Source of the DNA: Hyphomonadaceae bacterium
GTDB taxonomy: Bacteria > Pseudomonadota > Alphaproteobacteria > Caulobacterales > Aquidulcibacteraceae
Direction of reading: 5' to 3'
Assembly (NCBI GenBank): GCA_025458365.1
Contig: JALOSP010000012.1
Span: 1 to 12,832, forward strand
Length of the DNA: 12,832 nucleotides
The position numbers were made by a program, and so were the translations under genes. Shown here in pieces: positions 6,416 to 12,832 of this stretch (within the stretch, counting starts at the first letter, position 1; every line of letters starts with the position of its first letter). Under the pieces are notes generated by a model. That model saw only the letters and a list, made by a program, of their open reading frames with translations. It made no database searches and had not been told where the DNA came from.

Positions 6416-7054
6416 TCACCCCGTGCCGGGCAGGAGCGGGACGAAGCGCACATCCATCAGTGGCTCCTCCTCGAACACGCCATCAGGCCGCAACCGATAG
6501 CGCAACAATTCCTGCACTGCCCCCGCACCCACGGGTGCCACCAGAATGCCACCGGGGCCCAGTTGCGAGAGCAGGGCATCCGGCTGGGACGGTGCCGCAC
6601 AGGTCAGGATGATCCGGTCGAACGGCGCCTGTCTCGGCCAGCCCAACCCGCCATCCGAACACTGGGCGACAATGTTGTTGAGGCCGAGCGCCTCGAATCT
6701 GGCCTGTGCCGTCTTCATCATGCTGCGATAGCGCTCAATGGTGAAAACCCGCCGGGCCAGCTTCGACAGGATTGCCGTCTGATAGCCGGACCCGGTGCCA
6801 ATCTCGAGTACCTTCTCGCTGCCAGTCAGTTCCAAGGCTGCGGTCATGGCGCCAACCACGAAGGGCTGGCTGATGGTCTGGCCGCACGCGATCGGAAGGG
6901 CTGCATCATCCCAGGCCGATGTAGCGAAGTGAGGGTCCACGAAGGCATCGCGCGGGGTTTGTTCCATGACTGACAGAACACGCGGATCGGTCACACCGCC
7001 TTTTCGCAAGGCCAGCAGCAACTGGGCACGGGCTTGAAAACTGCCCTCACTCAC
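6416..7054 (-). CDS. pcm: Protein-L-isoaspartate O-methyltransferase
   Basis: Pcm uses S-adenosylmethionine to methylate L-isoaspartyl residues formed by ageing, allowing them to revert to aspartate. The 212-residue length is normal. Visible features: TPRDAFVD (33-40), the substrate-side stretch CGQTISQPFVVG (57-68), SAM motif I VLEIGTGSGYQTAIL (82-96), FTIER (104-108), and NIVAQCSDGGLGW (127-139) with the acidic loop. PFDRIILTCAAPSQPDALL follows at 144-162. I start it at GTG 7054: AGGAG lies seven bases upstream and the product then begins SEGSFQARAQLLLALR, a family-like N-terminus. A longer frame reaches back to another GTG at 7090 but only within surE. The first 8 bases overlap the end of surE, so the pair is very probably translationally coupled. 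ychF follows on the same strand. Confidence 0.95.
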   Translation of the reverse strand: MSEGSFQARAQLLLALRKGGVTDPRVLSVMEQTPRDAFVDPHFATSAWDDAALPIACGQTISQPFVVGAMTAALELTGSEKVLEIGTGSGYQTAILSKLARRVFTIERYRSMMKTAQARFEALGLNNIVAQCSDGGLGWPRQAPFDRIILTCAAPSQPDALLSQLGPGGILVAPVGAGAVQELLRYRLRPDGVFEEEPLMDVRFVPLLPGTG

Positions 7055-7835
7055 CCTGCTTCTCCTTTTGCGTGAGCGGGAAGGCAGCACGCAGCGCGGT
7101 CAATGCCGCATGCTCTGTCATGTCGATGTGCAATGGTGTGATCGAGATCCGGCCTTCGTAGACAGCCCGCAAGTCGCTCCCGACCGGCGGTGCGGACATT
7201 TTCGACTTGTAGCCGATCCAGTAATAGGCGTTGCCGCGCAAATCCTCCCGCGCATCGACGTGGTTGATCCCTTCGTCGCGGAATCCCTGGAAGGTCGCCT
7301 CCACCCCAGCCACATCGCCGGGCAGGCGATCTGGGAAATTGATGTTCATCACCACGCCATCCGGCCACGGCGCATTGAGCAGCTGGCGAATGATACCCGC
7401 CCCGTGTGCTGCCGCGCATTCCCACGGAATCGGCTGGCCCGGTCTGAAGTTCAGGGCCTGAGACAGGGCCATCGAGCGCACACCCATCTGCATGCCCTGT
7501 ACGGCAGCCGCCACCGTTCCTGACACCGACACATCCTCGGCGATATTCTGGCCCCGATTGACCCCGGACAGGACAAGATCGGGCCGCGCGCCGGTGACAA
7601 CTTCACCCAATCCAAGCAGAACACAATCTGTCGGGGTGCCCGAGCAGGCAAAGCGTTGTGGTCCGACCTCACGGATGCGCACCGGCTCGCTCAGTGTCAA
7701 AGCACGCGATGCGCCCGACCGTTCGACTTCTGGTGCTACAATCCAGATGTCATCGCTCAGAGTGGCAGCAATGGTTTCCAGCACGGCAAGGCCCGGTGCG
7801 TGAATACCATCGTCATTGGAAATCAGGATGCGCAC
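7047..7835 (-). CDS. surE: 5'/3'-nucleotidase SurE
   Basis: SurE removes phosphate from nucleoside monophosphates and short polyphosphates in a metal-dependent reaction, a survival-protein activity often paired with Pcm. The 262-residue length is usual. GTG 7835 is the right start because the family N-terminus MRILISNDDG is recovered there; the frame is open further to 7982 but the added residues do not resemble SurE. Metal-site residues seen: Asp8 and Asp9 in NDDG, Ser40 in ERSGAS, and Asn93 in SGVNRGQN. Further family stretches are CSGTPTDCVLLGL (64-76) and VVMNINFP (161-168). The ribosome binding site is weak (GGGGG nine bases upstream). The usual upstream gene serS is absent: surE instead faces a divergent plus-strand gene over about 230 bases. 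Its stop TGA lies 5 bases after the pcm start begins. Confidence 0.96.
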   Translation of the reverse strand: MRILISNDDGIHAPGLAVLETIAATLSDDIWIVAPEVERSGASRALTLSEPVRIREVGPQRFACSGTPTDCVLLGLGEVVTGARPDLVLSGVNRGQNIAEDVSVSGTVAAAVQGMQMGVRSMALSQALNFRPGQPIPWECAAAHGAGIIRQLLNAPWPDGVVMNINFPDRLPGDVAGVEATFQGFRDEGINHVDAREDLRGNAYYWIGYKSKMSAPPVGSDLRAVYEGRISITPLHIDMTEHAALTALRAAFPLTQKEKQGE

Positions 7836-8064
7836 GTTGCAAAGCCCCCGGAACGGCCTGCAGGCCGACACCGGGCTTGCGGTTAACACTTTGGCCCGCG
7901 CGTCGCGAGCAACCTTCTCAGCAAGCCTCGCGATCCTGCACTCCATCAACCTGAACCGCGCATTCAGCATCGGTTCAGTCAAGCGGGGCGAGCATTGCGA
8001 TCAATGGTGGCAGCGCAGAACCGGTGTCCAGCCACCTCAACGCCGGGACCATGGAGGAAGATCG

Positions 8065-8844
8065 ATGAAATCGCGAACACTTTTGGTCGGGCTGGCGCTT
8101 GCCGCCGCGGCCACATCCAGCGCAACCGGCGCATGGGCACAGAGCCCCTGGCATCGTGCTGCCGCCGAAGTCCACGACGCGGGATACCGATCTGATGACG
8201 ACGACCGGCGCCGGGACTACCGTCATGACCGGCGGGACGACCGAAGGGGTGACCGGCGTGAACGGCGCGAAGACTGGCGCGATGACCGGCGCGACAGTCG
8301 CTGGGAACACCGTGAAGACCACCGCCGCGACGGCTGGCGCGACAACCGCAGCCATGACCGCGCCGCATGGGAGCATCAGCGTCGGCTTGAAGAACAGCGG
8401 CGCTGGCAGGAGCGGCAGCGCTGGTCAAACAGGGGCGGCTATGACCGTCATCGCCATTCCGGTTACCGGTTCAGCCGCTGGAGCGACGTGACACCGGTCT
8501 GGGTCAACCAGTATTATGGTAGCCGTCCAGGCTGGAGCTATTCAGGCGGGCGCTGGCATGCTGACCGGTCAATCCATTCGCGCGCCTATCAAAACTGCCA
8601 TAGGCCCCGGATCCACGTCGGCCATCGCTATCAGCCCTGGAACGGCTATGTGGATTACAACAACCCCCATGTCGCCTGGTATCGTGACCAGCCGGACTGG
8701 GTCTATGTGAACGGGCGCCAGCGGCCGTATTATTACGACGACTATCGCTCGGCTTATTACACCCGCGATGACAACAATGCCGAAATCCTGCTGGGTGTGG
8801 CGGTCGCTGCGGTGGGTCTTGCCCTGTTGTTCGGATCGAACTGA
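8065..8844 (+). CDS. Exported mixed-charge Arg/Asp/Trp-rich protein with C-terminal hydrophobic segment
   Basis: This is a 259-residue exported protein I cannot name. ATG 8065 has GGAGGAAG six bases upstream; the open frame extending back to 7816 has no such site. Residues 1-25 form a signal peptide cut after AWA, giving a mature N-terminus QSPWH. Residues 43-120 are almost all Arg, Asp, Glu, His and Trp, in nearly balanced charge, e.g. DDDDRRRDYRHDRRDDRRGD, so the region is probably disordered or a charged helix. Residues 133-235 are rich in Tyr, Trp and Arg with spaced aromatics (SGYRFSRWSDVTPVWVNQYY; WSYSGGRWHA; YNNPHVAWYRDQPDWVYVNG). Residues 239-257 form a hydrophobic segment AEILLGVAVAAVGLALLFG. 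His-, Arg- and Trp-rich exported proteins are often filed near RcnB, but the RcnB motif is missing here, so I do not use that name. A periplasmic or membrane-anchored location is the only inference I make. Confidence 0.82.
   Translation: MKSRTLLVGLALAAAATSSATGAWAQSPWHRAAAEVHDAGYRSDDDDRRRDYRHDRRDDRRGDRRERREDWRDDRRDSRWEHREDHRRDGWRDNRSHDRAAWEHQRRLEEQRRWQERQRWSNRGGYDRHRHSGYRFSRWSDVTPVWVNQYYGSRPGWSYSGGRWHADRSIHSRAYQNCHRPRIHVGHRYQPWNGYVDYNNPHVAWYRDQPDWVYVNGRQRPYYYDDYRSAYYTRDDNNAEILLGVAVAAVGLALLFGSN
8200..8350 (+). repeat. Imperfect short coding repeats
   Basis: Units resembling gaccggcgcga recur irregularly through the mixed-charge coding region, for example near 8225, 8250, 8283 and 8289. They encode variants of DRR-D and DRRD. 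The copies are not regular tandem units, so they look like composition-driven similarity more than a stable repeat array. Confidence 0.5.
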
Positions 8845-8852
8845 GCCCGGCC

Positions 8853-8880
8853 GCCGCGCTCCACAAGGCTGGAGCGCGGC
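8853..8880. terminator. Perfect 11-bp inverted repeat between convergent genes
   Basis: GCCGCGCTCCA (8853-8863) and TGGAGCGCGGC (8870-8880) are exact complements around loop caaggc. It lies 8 bases after the plus-strand gene and 31 bases beyond the minus-strand VOC gene. There is no T tract on either side, so it may act in both directions as a weak or factor-dependent stop, or as a 3' end protector. Confidence 0.55.
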
Positions 8881-8911
8881 AGTCCCTGCCGCAACGGGGA
8901 TGGGTCGGCGG

Positions 8912-9286
8912 TCAGCTGCCCAGCTTGCAGATCGCCAGCTTGTTGCCATCCAGATCGCGCACATAGCAGAAGGTGCCAAACGGACCGCGCGGGCCGGGCT
9001 TGCCTTCGCAGGTCGCGCCCAGTTCGATGGCCTTGTCATAGGCGACCTGAACCTCCTCCACGGAATCCACGCCCAGCGCGATCATCGTGCCATTGCCGAC
9101 GGTCTGGGGCTGGTCGTCATAGGGTTTTGTCACCATGAACAGCGCGCCGGACGACAGCCGGTAGGCTTGGCCCTTCGGGGTCGGCATCAGCCGCTTGCCG
9201 CCAAGCGCACCCAGCAGCGCGTCATAGAAGGCCAATGCACGGTCCATATCGTTGGTCCCGACGGTCACATAAGCGATTGCAGCCAT
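8912..9286 (-). CDS. VOC-superfamily (glyoxalase/dioxygenase-fold) protein
   Basis: A 124-residue single-domain VOC protein with two beta-alpha-beta-beta-beta halves. ATG 9286 is preferred over an upstream TTG at 9307; AAGGA is about ten bases upstream. The first half begins IAYVTVGTNDMDRALAFYDA (residues 4-23), the second begins near residue 66 (GTMIALGVDSVEEVQ) and ends GPFGTFCYVRDLDGNKLAI (101-119). Positions that bind metal in glyoxalase I are changed: the first-half ligand position, often His before VTxG, is Tyr6 here, and the Glu usually following DPDGN is Ala118. That argues against a glyoxalase I activity and leaves the reaction unknown. Single-domain VOC proteins normally act as dimers. 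It lies between the mixed-charge gene and tRNA-Glu, in no evident operon. Confidence 0.88.
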   Translation of the reverse strand: MAAIAYVTVGTNDMDRALAFYDALLGALGGKRLMPTPKGQAYRLSSGALFMVTKPYDDQPQTVGNGTMIALGVDSVEEVQVAYDKAIELGATCEGKPGPRGPFGTFCYVRDLDGNKLAICKLGS

Positions 9287-9434
9287 GGTGGGGGTTTCCT
9301 TGAGCAAAGTGTTGGGCGCGACAGCCGCGCAGCCCGGACGTTGGTGCCGGGATTGGGCTCAACTAGCATTGCCGACCGAAGCCGCCAATCACGACAGCGC
9401 AACCGGTCCGGCAGAAAACCGAAAGCAGGCAAAC

Positions 9435-9468
9435 AAAAACCGCCCCCGATGGCCCGGCAGGCGGCTTT
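9435..9468 (-). terminator. Intrinsic terminator after tRNA-Glu
   Basis: The minus strand has AAGCCGCC (9467-9460), a loop with a small internal GC helix, then GGCGGTTT (9444-9437), and a T run covering 9439-9435. The eight-base stem contains one G-U pair. It begins 11 bases after the end of tRNA-Glu and can also stop transcripts coming through from recJ. Confidence 0.7.
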
Positions 9469-9478
9469 ATGGTTCCGA

Positions 9479-9553
9479 TGGTGACCCCTACGGGAGTCGA
9501 ACCCGTCTTCCCAGATTGAAAATCTGGTGTCCTAACCGATAGACGAAGGGGCC
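9479..9553 (-). tRNA. tRNA-Glu(TTC)
   Basis: Complete 75-base cloverleaf. Acceptor GGCCCCT (9553-9547) pairs with AGGGGTC (9489-9483), with one G-U pair at position 2; discriminator A (9482) and encoded CCA (9481-9479) follow. The anticodon stem CCAGA/TCTGG encloses TTTTCAA, so the anticodon is TTC (plus-strand 9518-9520), reading GAA and GAG. The T-arm has the GTTCGACTC loop. The D-arm begins TCGTCTATCGGTTAGGAC, typical of bacterial tRNA-Glu. Confidence 0.97.
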
Positions 9554-9583
9554 GCCGGACGCGGCGATCAACACCGGAGCGCC

Positions 9584-9612
9584 CCTATATCCATCCGGTC
9601 TGGCGGTTGCAA
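9584..9612 (-). promoter_or_regulatory. Sigma-70-type promoter of tRNA-Glu
   Basis: TTGCAA (9612-9607) and TATAGG (9589-9584) on the minus strand are separated by exactly 17 bases. A GC-rich discriminator (GGCGCTCCGG) follows the -10 box, as is common for stringently controlled stable RNA genes. The predicted start near 9577 leaves a leader of about 24 bases before the tRNA. The promoter lies just after the recJ stop codon. Confidence 0.7.
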
Positions 9613-9619
9613 GCGGGTG

Positions 9620-11428
9620 TCACACCGCTGGTGCAGCGTCGATGATTTCCACGTCCACACCGTTGCCGCCCGACCAGTCCGAGCGCTTGAGCTTCAGGGC
9701 CACATGCAGCGGCGCCTTGCCTTGAAGGGCATCGCCCAAGGGCGTGCCAATGGCGCGGAAGGCAATCGTGCGCAGTCGGGTGTCGGTGTCATCGACGAGC
9801 ACAGTTTGCAGATGGCCGGTGCCGACTTCCTTGCAGAAGATCGGCCGCACGGGGCTGGCTGCAAACAGCGGTTCGGGCCAGCCTGGACCATAGGGCGCGA
9901 CCTGATCGAGCAGGTCGAGCAATTCGACATTGATCCCGCCCAGCCCCACCAGCCCGTCAAACACCAGCGAGCGACCGGCGACGGCCACTCGTGTGTCGGC
10001 TTCCACAGCCTCACTCAAGAAGGCGCGCACTGAATCCATGGCGTCGAACCGCGTGGTCAGGCCCGCTGCCATCGCATGGCCGCCCCCGGCATCGATCACA
10101 CCGGCCTTCACCGCTGCAGCCACCGCCGCGCCCAGATTGACCCCGCCAATCGACCGACCAGACCCCTTGGCGACAGGGTCATCAGGGTCAGCAGAGCCCA
10201 GCACCACCACCGGCCTGTGGAACCGCTCCTTCAACCGCCCGGCCACAATGCCAATCACGCCAGGATGCCAGCCGGGTCGGCCAACCAGCAGGAAGGGACC
10301 CGCCGGATCGCCGGCTTCACCTGCCGCAATCATCGCGCTGGCCGCCTCTGCCACATCCTGTTCGATGGCGCGCCGTTCCTGATTGAGCAGATCGAGTTCG
10401 CCCGCCAACCGCGTGGCCAGTGTGGGGTCATCGGTCGCCAGCAGCCTCACTGCCACCGAACTGTCGCCGATCCGGCCCCCGGCATTGAGGCGCGGGCCGA
10501 AGGCCCAGCCTGCCGCATTCACAGTGCCGGGCCGCTTGACCTCCCCCACTTGGGACAGAGCAGCAAGGCCGGGCCGTGCAAGCTTGCCCAGCACTTTCAG
10601 CCCTTGGGCCACAAACACCCGGTTCAAGCCCGTCAGCGGAGCAACATCACAGATCGTGCCCAGCGCCGTCAGGTCGAGCAGGCCCATGAGGTCAAACCCG
10701 CCTTCAGCAGGCACCAGGCCGCGCGCGCGCGCCTCCCGGTTCAGCGCCACGGCGGCGAGGAAGGTCACCCCTGCGGCAGTCAGGTGGCCGAGCCCGGAGG
10801 TATCATCCAGCCGGTTGGGATTGACCACCGCTTTGGCCGGTGGCGGCGTGTCGTGCATCAGATGGTGATCGAACACCACCACATCAAGCCCGATGGCATG
10901 GGCCTCGTTGAGCGCGTCATAGGCCGCCGCACCGCAATCGACCGTGATCAACAGGCCTGCACCAGCGTCCTTGATCTGCCGGACAATCGCCGGGCTGGGT
11001 CCATAGCCGTCCTTCAGCCGGTCTGGCACAAAGACGCCGGCATCGGCGCCAACAGCCTGCAGCCATGTCAGAAGCGTGGCGCCCGAGGTTCCGCCATCCA
11101 CATCATAGTCTGCGAGAATGACAATCTTTTGCCCGGCCTGCATGGCATCCAGCACCGCCGCCACCGCCCGGTCCATGTCGGCCAGCACCAGCGGGTCTGG
11201 CATCTGGTCGCGCAATTTCGGGTTCAGCGCGGCCTGCGCATCTCCCGGAGCCACCCCGCGCCCGGCCAGCAGGCGGGCGGCCATCGGGTCCAGTCCCTGC
11301 CGGATGATGGCATCCACAGTGACCCGCTCGACCTGCCTGGCTTCCCAGCGGGCGCCGTTCAGGGAGGCGGTGACATTCAAAAAGGCGCCTGCGGTTACCT
11401 CGACAGTATCCCGGCCAGCCTCGGCCAC
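9620..11428 (-). CDS. recJ: Single-stranded-DNA-specific exonuclease RecJ
   Basis: RecJ degrades single-stranded DNA 5' to 3' in recombination, mismatch and base-excision repair. The 602-residue length is usual. Motifs in order: ILADYDVDGGTSGA (104-117) with the acidic metal residues, PDRLKDGYG (135-143), ITVDCG (161-166), FDHH (186-189) followed by VVNPNR, LGTICDVAPL (256-265), then the DHHA1 part with GWHPGVIGIVAGRLKERF (386-403), KGSGRSIGGVNL (421-432) and GGGHAMAAGL (448-457). The rest is the C-terminal OB-type domain. In the first motif Gly stands where Ala is more usual (DVDGATS). The GTG start at 11428 overlaps the last base of the glpX stop (TAGTG), so the two are coupled; its ribosome site is weak, and a TTG at residue 17, before NVTASLNG, is a possible later start. 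It ends the hom-glpX-recJ run. Confidence 0.97.
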   Translation of the reverse strand: MAEAGRDTVEVTAGAFLNVTASLNGARWEARQVERVTVDAIIRQGLDPMAARLLAGRGVAPGDAQAALNPKLRDQMPDPLVLADMDRAVAAVLDAMQAGQKIVILADYDVDGGTSGATLLTWLQAVGADAGVFVPDRLKDGYGPSPAIVRQIKDAGAGLLITVDCGAAAYDALNEAHAIGLDVVVFDHHLMHDTPPPAKAVVNPNRLDDTSGLGHLTAAGVTFLAAVALNREARARGLVPAEGGFDLMGLLDLTALGTICDVAPLTGLNRVFVAQGLKVLGKLARPGLAALSQVGEVKRPGTVNAAGWAFGPRLNAGGRIGDSSVAVRLLATDDPTLATRLAGELDLLNQERRAIEQDVAEAASAMIAAGEAGDPAGPFLLVGRPGWHPGVIGIVAGRLKERFHRPVVVLGSADPDDPVAKGSGRSIGGVNLGAAVAAAVKAGVIDAGGGHAMAAGLTTRFDAMDSVRAFLSEAVEADTRVAVAGRSLVFDGLVGLGGINVELLDLLDQVAPYGPGWPEPLFAASPVRPIFCKEVGTGHLQTVLVDDTDTRLRTIAFRAIGTPLGDALQGKAPLHVALKLKRSDWSGGNGVDVEIIDAAPAV

Positions 11429-12381
11429 TATCGCGCCAGCCGCATCGTGCGCACCACGCGCGAGGTGCCCGCCTGGGAATCCAGCACCAGCGTTTCGGTC
11501 ATGGTGCCTGACGCTGTGCGTCGCACGCCCTGGACCAGCGCGCCATTGGTGACGCCGGTGGCAGAAAACACCACGTCGGTGGAGACCAGTTCGGTCAGGT
11601 CATATTTGCGGTCGAAATCAGTAATGCCGGTGCGGCGGGCGCGTTCACGCTCTTCCTCGTTGCGGAACACCAGACGACCCTGGAACTGGCCACCGACGCA
11701 GCGCAGCGCCGCTGCCGCCAGCACCCCTTCTGGCGCACCGCCCTGACCGAGATAGAGATCGATCCCGGTGGTCGGGTCGGTGGTATAGATCACCCCGGCC
11801 ACATCACCATCAGAGATCAGATGGACGCACGCGCCCACTGCACGCAAATCCTCGATGATCGCGGCATGGCGAGGCCGGTCCAGCACGCACACGCCGATGT
11901 CTGACGGTGCCACCCCCTTGGCTGCGGCCAGCGTGCGCACGTTGTCAGCCGGAGACCTGTCCAGATCGACCACGCCGGCCGGAAACCCCGGACCGATGGC
12001 GATCTTGTCCATGTAGGTATCGGGTGCATGCAGCAGGCCGCCGCGTGGCGCGATGGCCAGCACGGCAAGCGCGTTGCCCATGGCCTTGGCTGTCAGCGTG
12101 GTCCCTTCAAGCGGATCAAGCGCGATATCGAAAGCATCGCCCTCACCTGTGCCGACCTCTTCGCCAATGTAGAGCATCGGCGCCTCGTCACGCTCACCCT
12201 CGCCAATCACGATGCGGCCCTGCATCTTCATGGCGTTCAACCCGGTGCGCATGGCGTCCACGGCGACCTGGTCGGCGGCTTTTTCATCGCCCCGCCCTGC
12301 CAGGGCAAAGGCTGCGATCGCGGCGGCTTCTGTCGCGGCGATGGCGCCCGCAGCAATTTCAGGAGGCAGGGAGGCAGTCAT
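11428..12381 (-). CDS. glpX: Class II fructose-1,6-bisphosphatase
   Basis: GlpX hydrolyses fructose 1,6-bisphosphate to fructose 6-phosphate in gluconeogenesis. The 317-residue length fits. ATG 12381 is chosen with GAGAG upstream; the alternative TTG at 12402 lies inside the end of hom. Motifs: GEGERDEAPMLYIGE (60-74), which carries metal-binding acidic residues, ALDPLEGT (87-94), MDKIAIGPG (124-132), LISDGDVAG (188-196), GGAPEGVLAAAAL (214-226) and a C-terminal FSATGVTNG (272-280) near the substrate site. All are expected for the GlpX family and none looks broken. Ten bases separate it from the hom stop and its own stop overlaps the recJ start, so the three are very probably one transcript. 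This could also be called the FBPase/SBPase type in organisms that fix carbon, but nothing here supports that. Confidence 0.97.
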   Translation of the reverse strand: MTASLPPEIAAGAIAATEAAAIAAFALAGRGDEKAADQVAVDAMRTGLNAMKMQGRIVIGEGERDEAPMLYIGEEVGTGEGDAFDIALDPLEGTTLTAKAMGNALAVLAIAPRGGLLHAPDTYMDKIAIGPGFPAGVVDLDRSPADNVRTLAAAKGVAPSDIGVCVLDRPRHAAIIEDLRAVGACVHLISDGDVAGVIYTTDPTTGIDLYLGQGGAPEGVLAAAALRCVGGQFQGRLVFRNEEERERARRTGITDFDRKYDLTELVSTDVVFSATGVTNGALVQGVRRTASGTMTETLVLDSQAGTSRVVRTMRLAR

Positions 12382-12391
12382 CAGCAATCTC

Positions 12392-12832
12392 TCACAGTTC
12401 AATCGGCATCAGCAAAGGTGGCTCGGTCACGACGGAGGTCGCGATCAAATCGGCAATCGCGGCGCGCAAGGCAGGCTCGGCAACCGGCTGGGTGGTCAGC
12501 GCGATGGGCACGCGGGTAGCGTCTTCCGGCGGCTTCTGCAGGAAGCTTTCAATCGACACGCCGTGCTTGGCCAGTGCTTCGGTGACAGCTGCAATCTGCC
12601 CAGGCTGATCAGCCACCCGCAGCCGCAGATAAAACCGCCCGCTCTGGGTGCCCGCCACGCCTGCACCCATCACGCCACCAGCGCCCGGTCCGGCAAACAC
12701 CGGCCGCGAATCGCCATGCGACAGATCCATCAGATCACCCGCCACAGCCGAAGCCGTTGGCCCCGCTCCTGCCCCGCGCCCGACCAGACTGATCCGGCCC
12801 ACGGGATCGGCGTCGATCACTACGGCATTGAG
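12392..12832 (-). CDS. hom: Homoserine dehydrogenase, C-terminal part
   Basis: The last 146 residues of homoserine dehydrogenase, which reduces aspartate semialdehyde to homoserine on the way to threonine, methionine and isoleucine; the gene continues past the right edge. The fragment begins inside the catalytic domain: VGRISLVGRGAGAGPTASAV, with the AGAGPTASAV signature at 21-30 of the visible part. From about residue 66 it becomes an ACT domain (FYLRLRVADQPGQIAAVTEA, then HGVSIESFLQKP), the usual site of threonine feedback. It is first in the glpX-recJ run with a 10-base gap to glpX. The N-terminal NAD(P)-binding half cannot be seen. Confidence 0.96.
   Translation of the reverse strand, partial: LNAVVIDADPVGRISLVGRGAGAGPTASAVAGDLMDLSHGDSRPVFAGPGAGGVMGAGVAGTQSGRFYLRLRVADQPGQIAAVTEALAKHGVSIESFLQKPPEDATRVPIALTTQPVAEPALRAAIADLIATSVVTEPPLLMPIEL

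Noticed and set aside
8099..8491. Overlapping +1 frame of 130 codons rich in Thr, Gly, Ala and Val
   Set aside because: It arises from the repetitive mixed-charge coding sequence read in another frame. The genuine frame has a strong ribosome site and signal peptide, this one has neither.
8065..8844. RcnB-family label for the mixed-charge protein
   Set aside because: Charge-rich exported proteins are often matched to RcnB, but the conserved C-terminal motif with GYxWVRxGND is not present.
10076..11746. Plus-strand open frame of 556 codons
   Set aside because: It is antisense to recJ and glpX, both firmly identified by catalytic motifs. Long antisense frames are common in GC-rich genes, and its product shows no family features.

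Overview
The window is an alphaproteobacterial chromosome segment, GC-rich and dense with genes, most likely from a sphingomonad. The evidence is the partial hom-glpX-recJ cluster, the overlapping surE-pcm pair, the C-terminal style of the small Arg/Lys-rich protein beside tRNA-Thr, and consistent codon use. The order-level assignment is inferred from general gene content; no marker here proves a genus. I see no CRISPR array, transposase, phage gene or recognisable defence cassette. Most of the window is conserved housekeeping sequence with several lineage-specific envelope proteins between the blocks.

Left part (1-2510). An unrecognised partial frame leaves the left edge on the minus strand and lies just behind the 3' end of tRNA-Thr(GGT). 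A 55-residue basic protein, missed by ordinary length cut-offs, diverges from the tRNA. Its -10-like box sits so close to the ATG that the mRNA may be leaderless. A small acidic exported protein (probable lipoprotein) and a CoxE-type von Willebrand A protein follow, both on the minus strand.

Middle (2626-5047). A DUF3313-like lipoprotein on the plus strand converges, with a 7-base gap, on a WecG/TagA/CpsF glycosyltransferase. Upstream of the latter lies an exported protein made of two kinds of pentapeptide repeat, closed by a strong intrinsic terminator.

Housekeeping centre (5252-7835). ychF, then the surE-pcm pair with an 8-base overlap and a clear ribosome binding site for pcm inside surE. 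The pair joins nucleotide dephosphorylation with repair of isoaspartyl-damaged protein.

Right part (7836-12832). An exported protein with an Arg/Asp/Trp/His-rich mixed-charge segment converges on a VOC-fold protein, with an 11-bp perfect hairpin between them. tRNA-Glu(TTC) has a well-formed promoter and an intrinsic terminator. The rest is a tight hom-glpX-recJ run on the minus strand, read from the right edge: the end of homoserine dehydrogenase, class II fructose-1,6-bisphosphatase and RecJ.

No convincing new multi-gene system is visible. The best leads are the two repeat-rich exported proteins, which share an architecture, the orphan VWA and glycosyltransferase genes, and the possible leaderless small gene.
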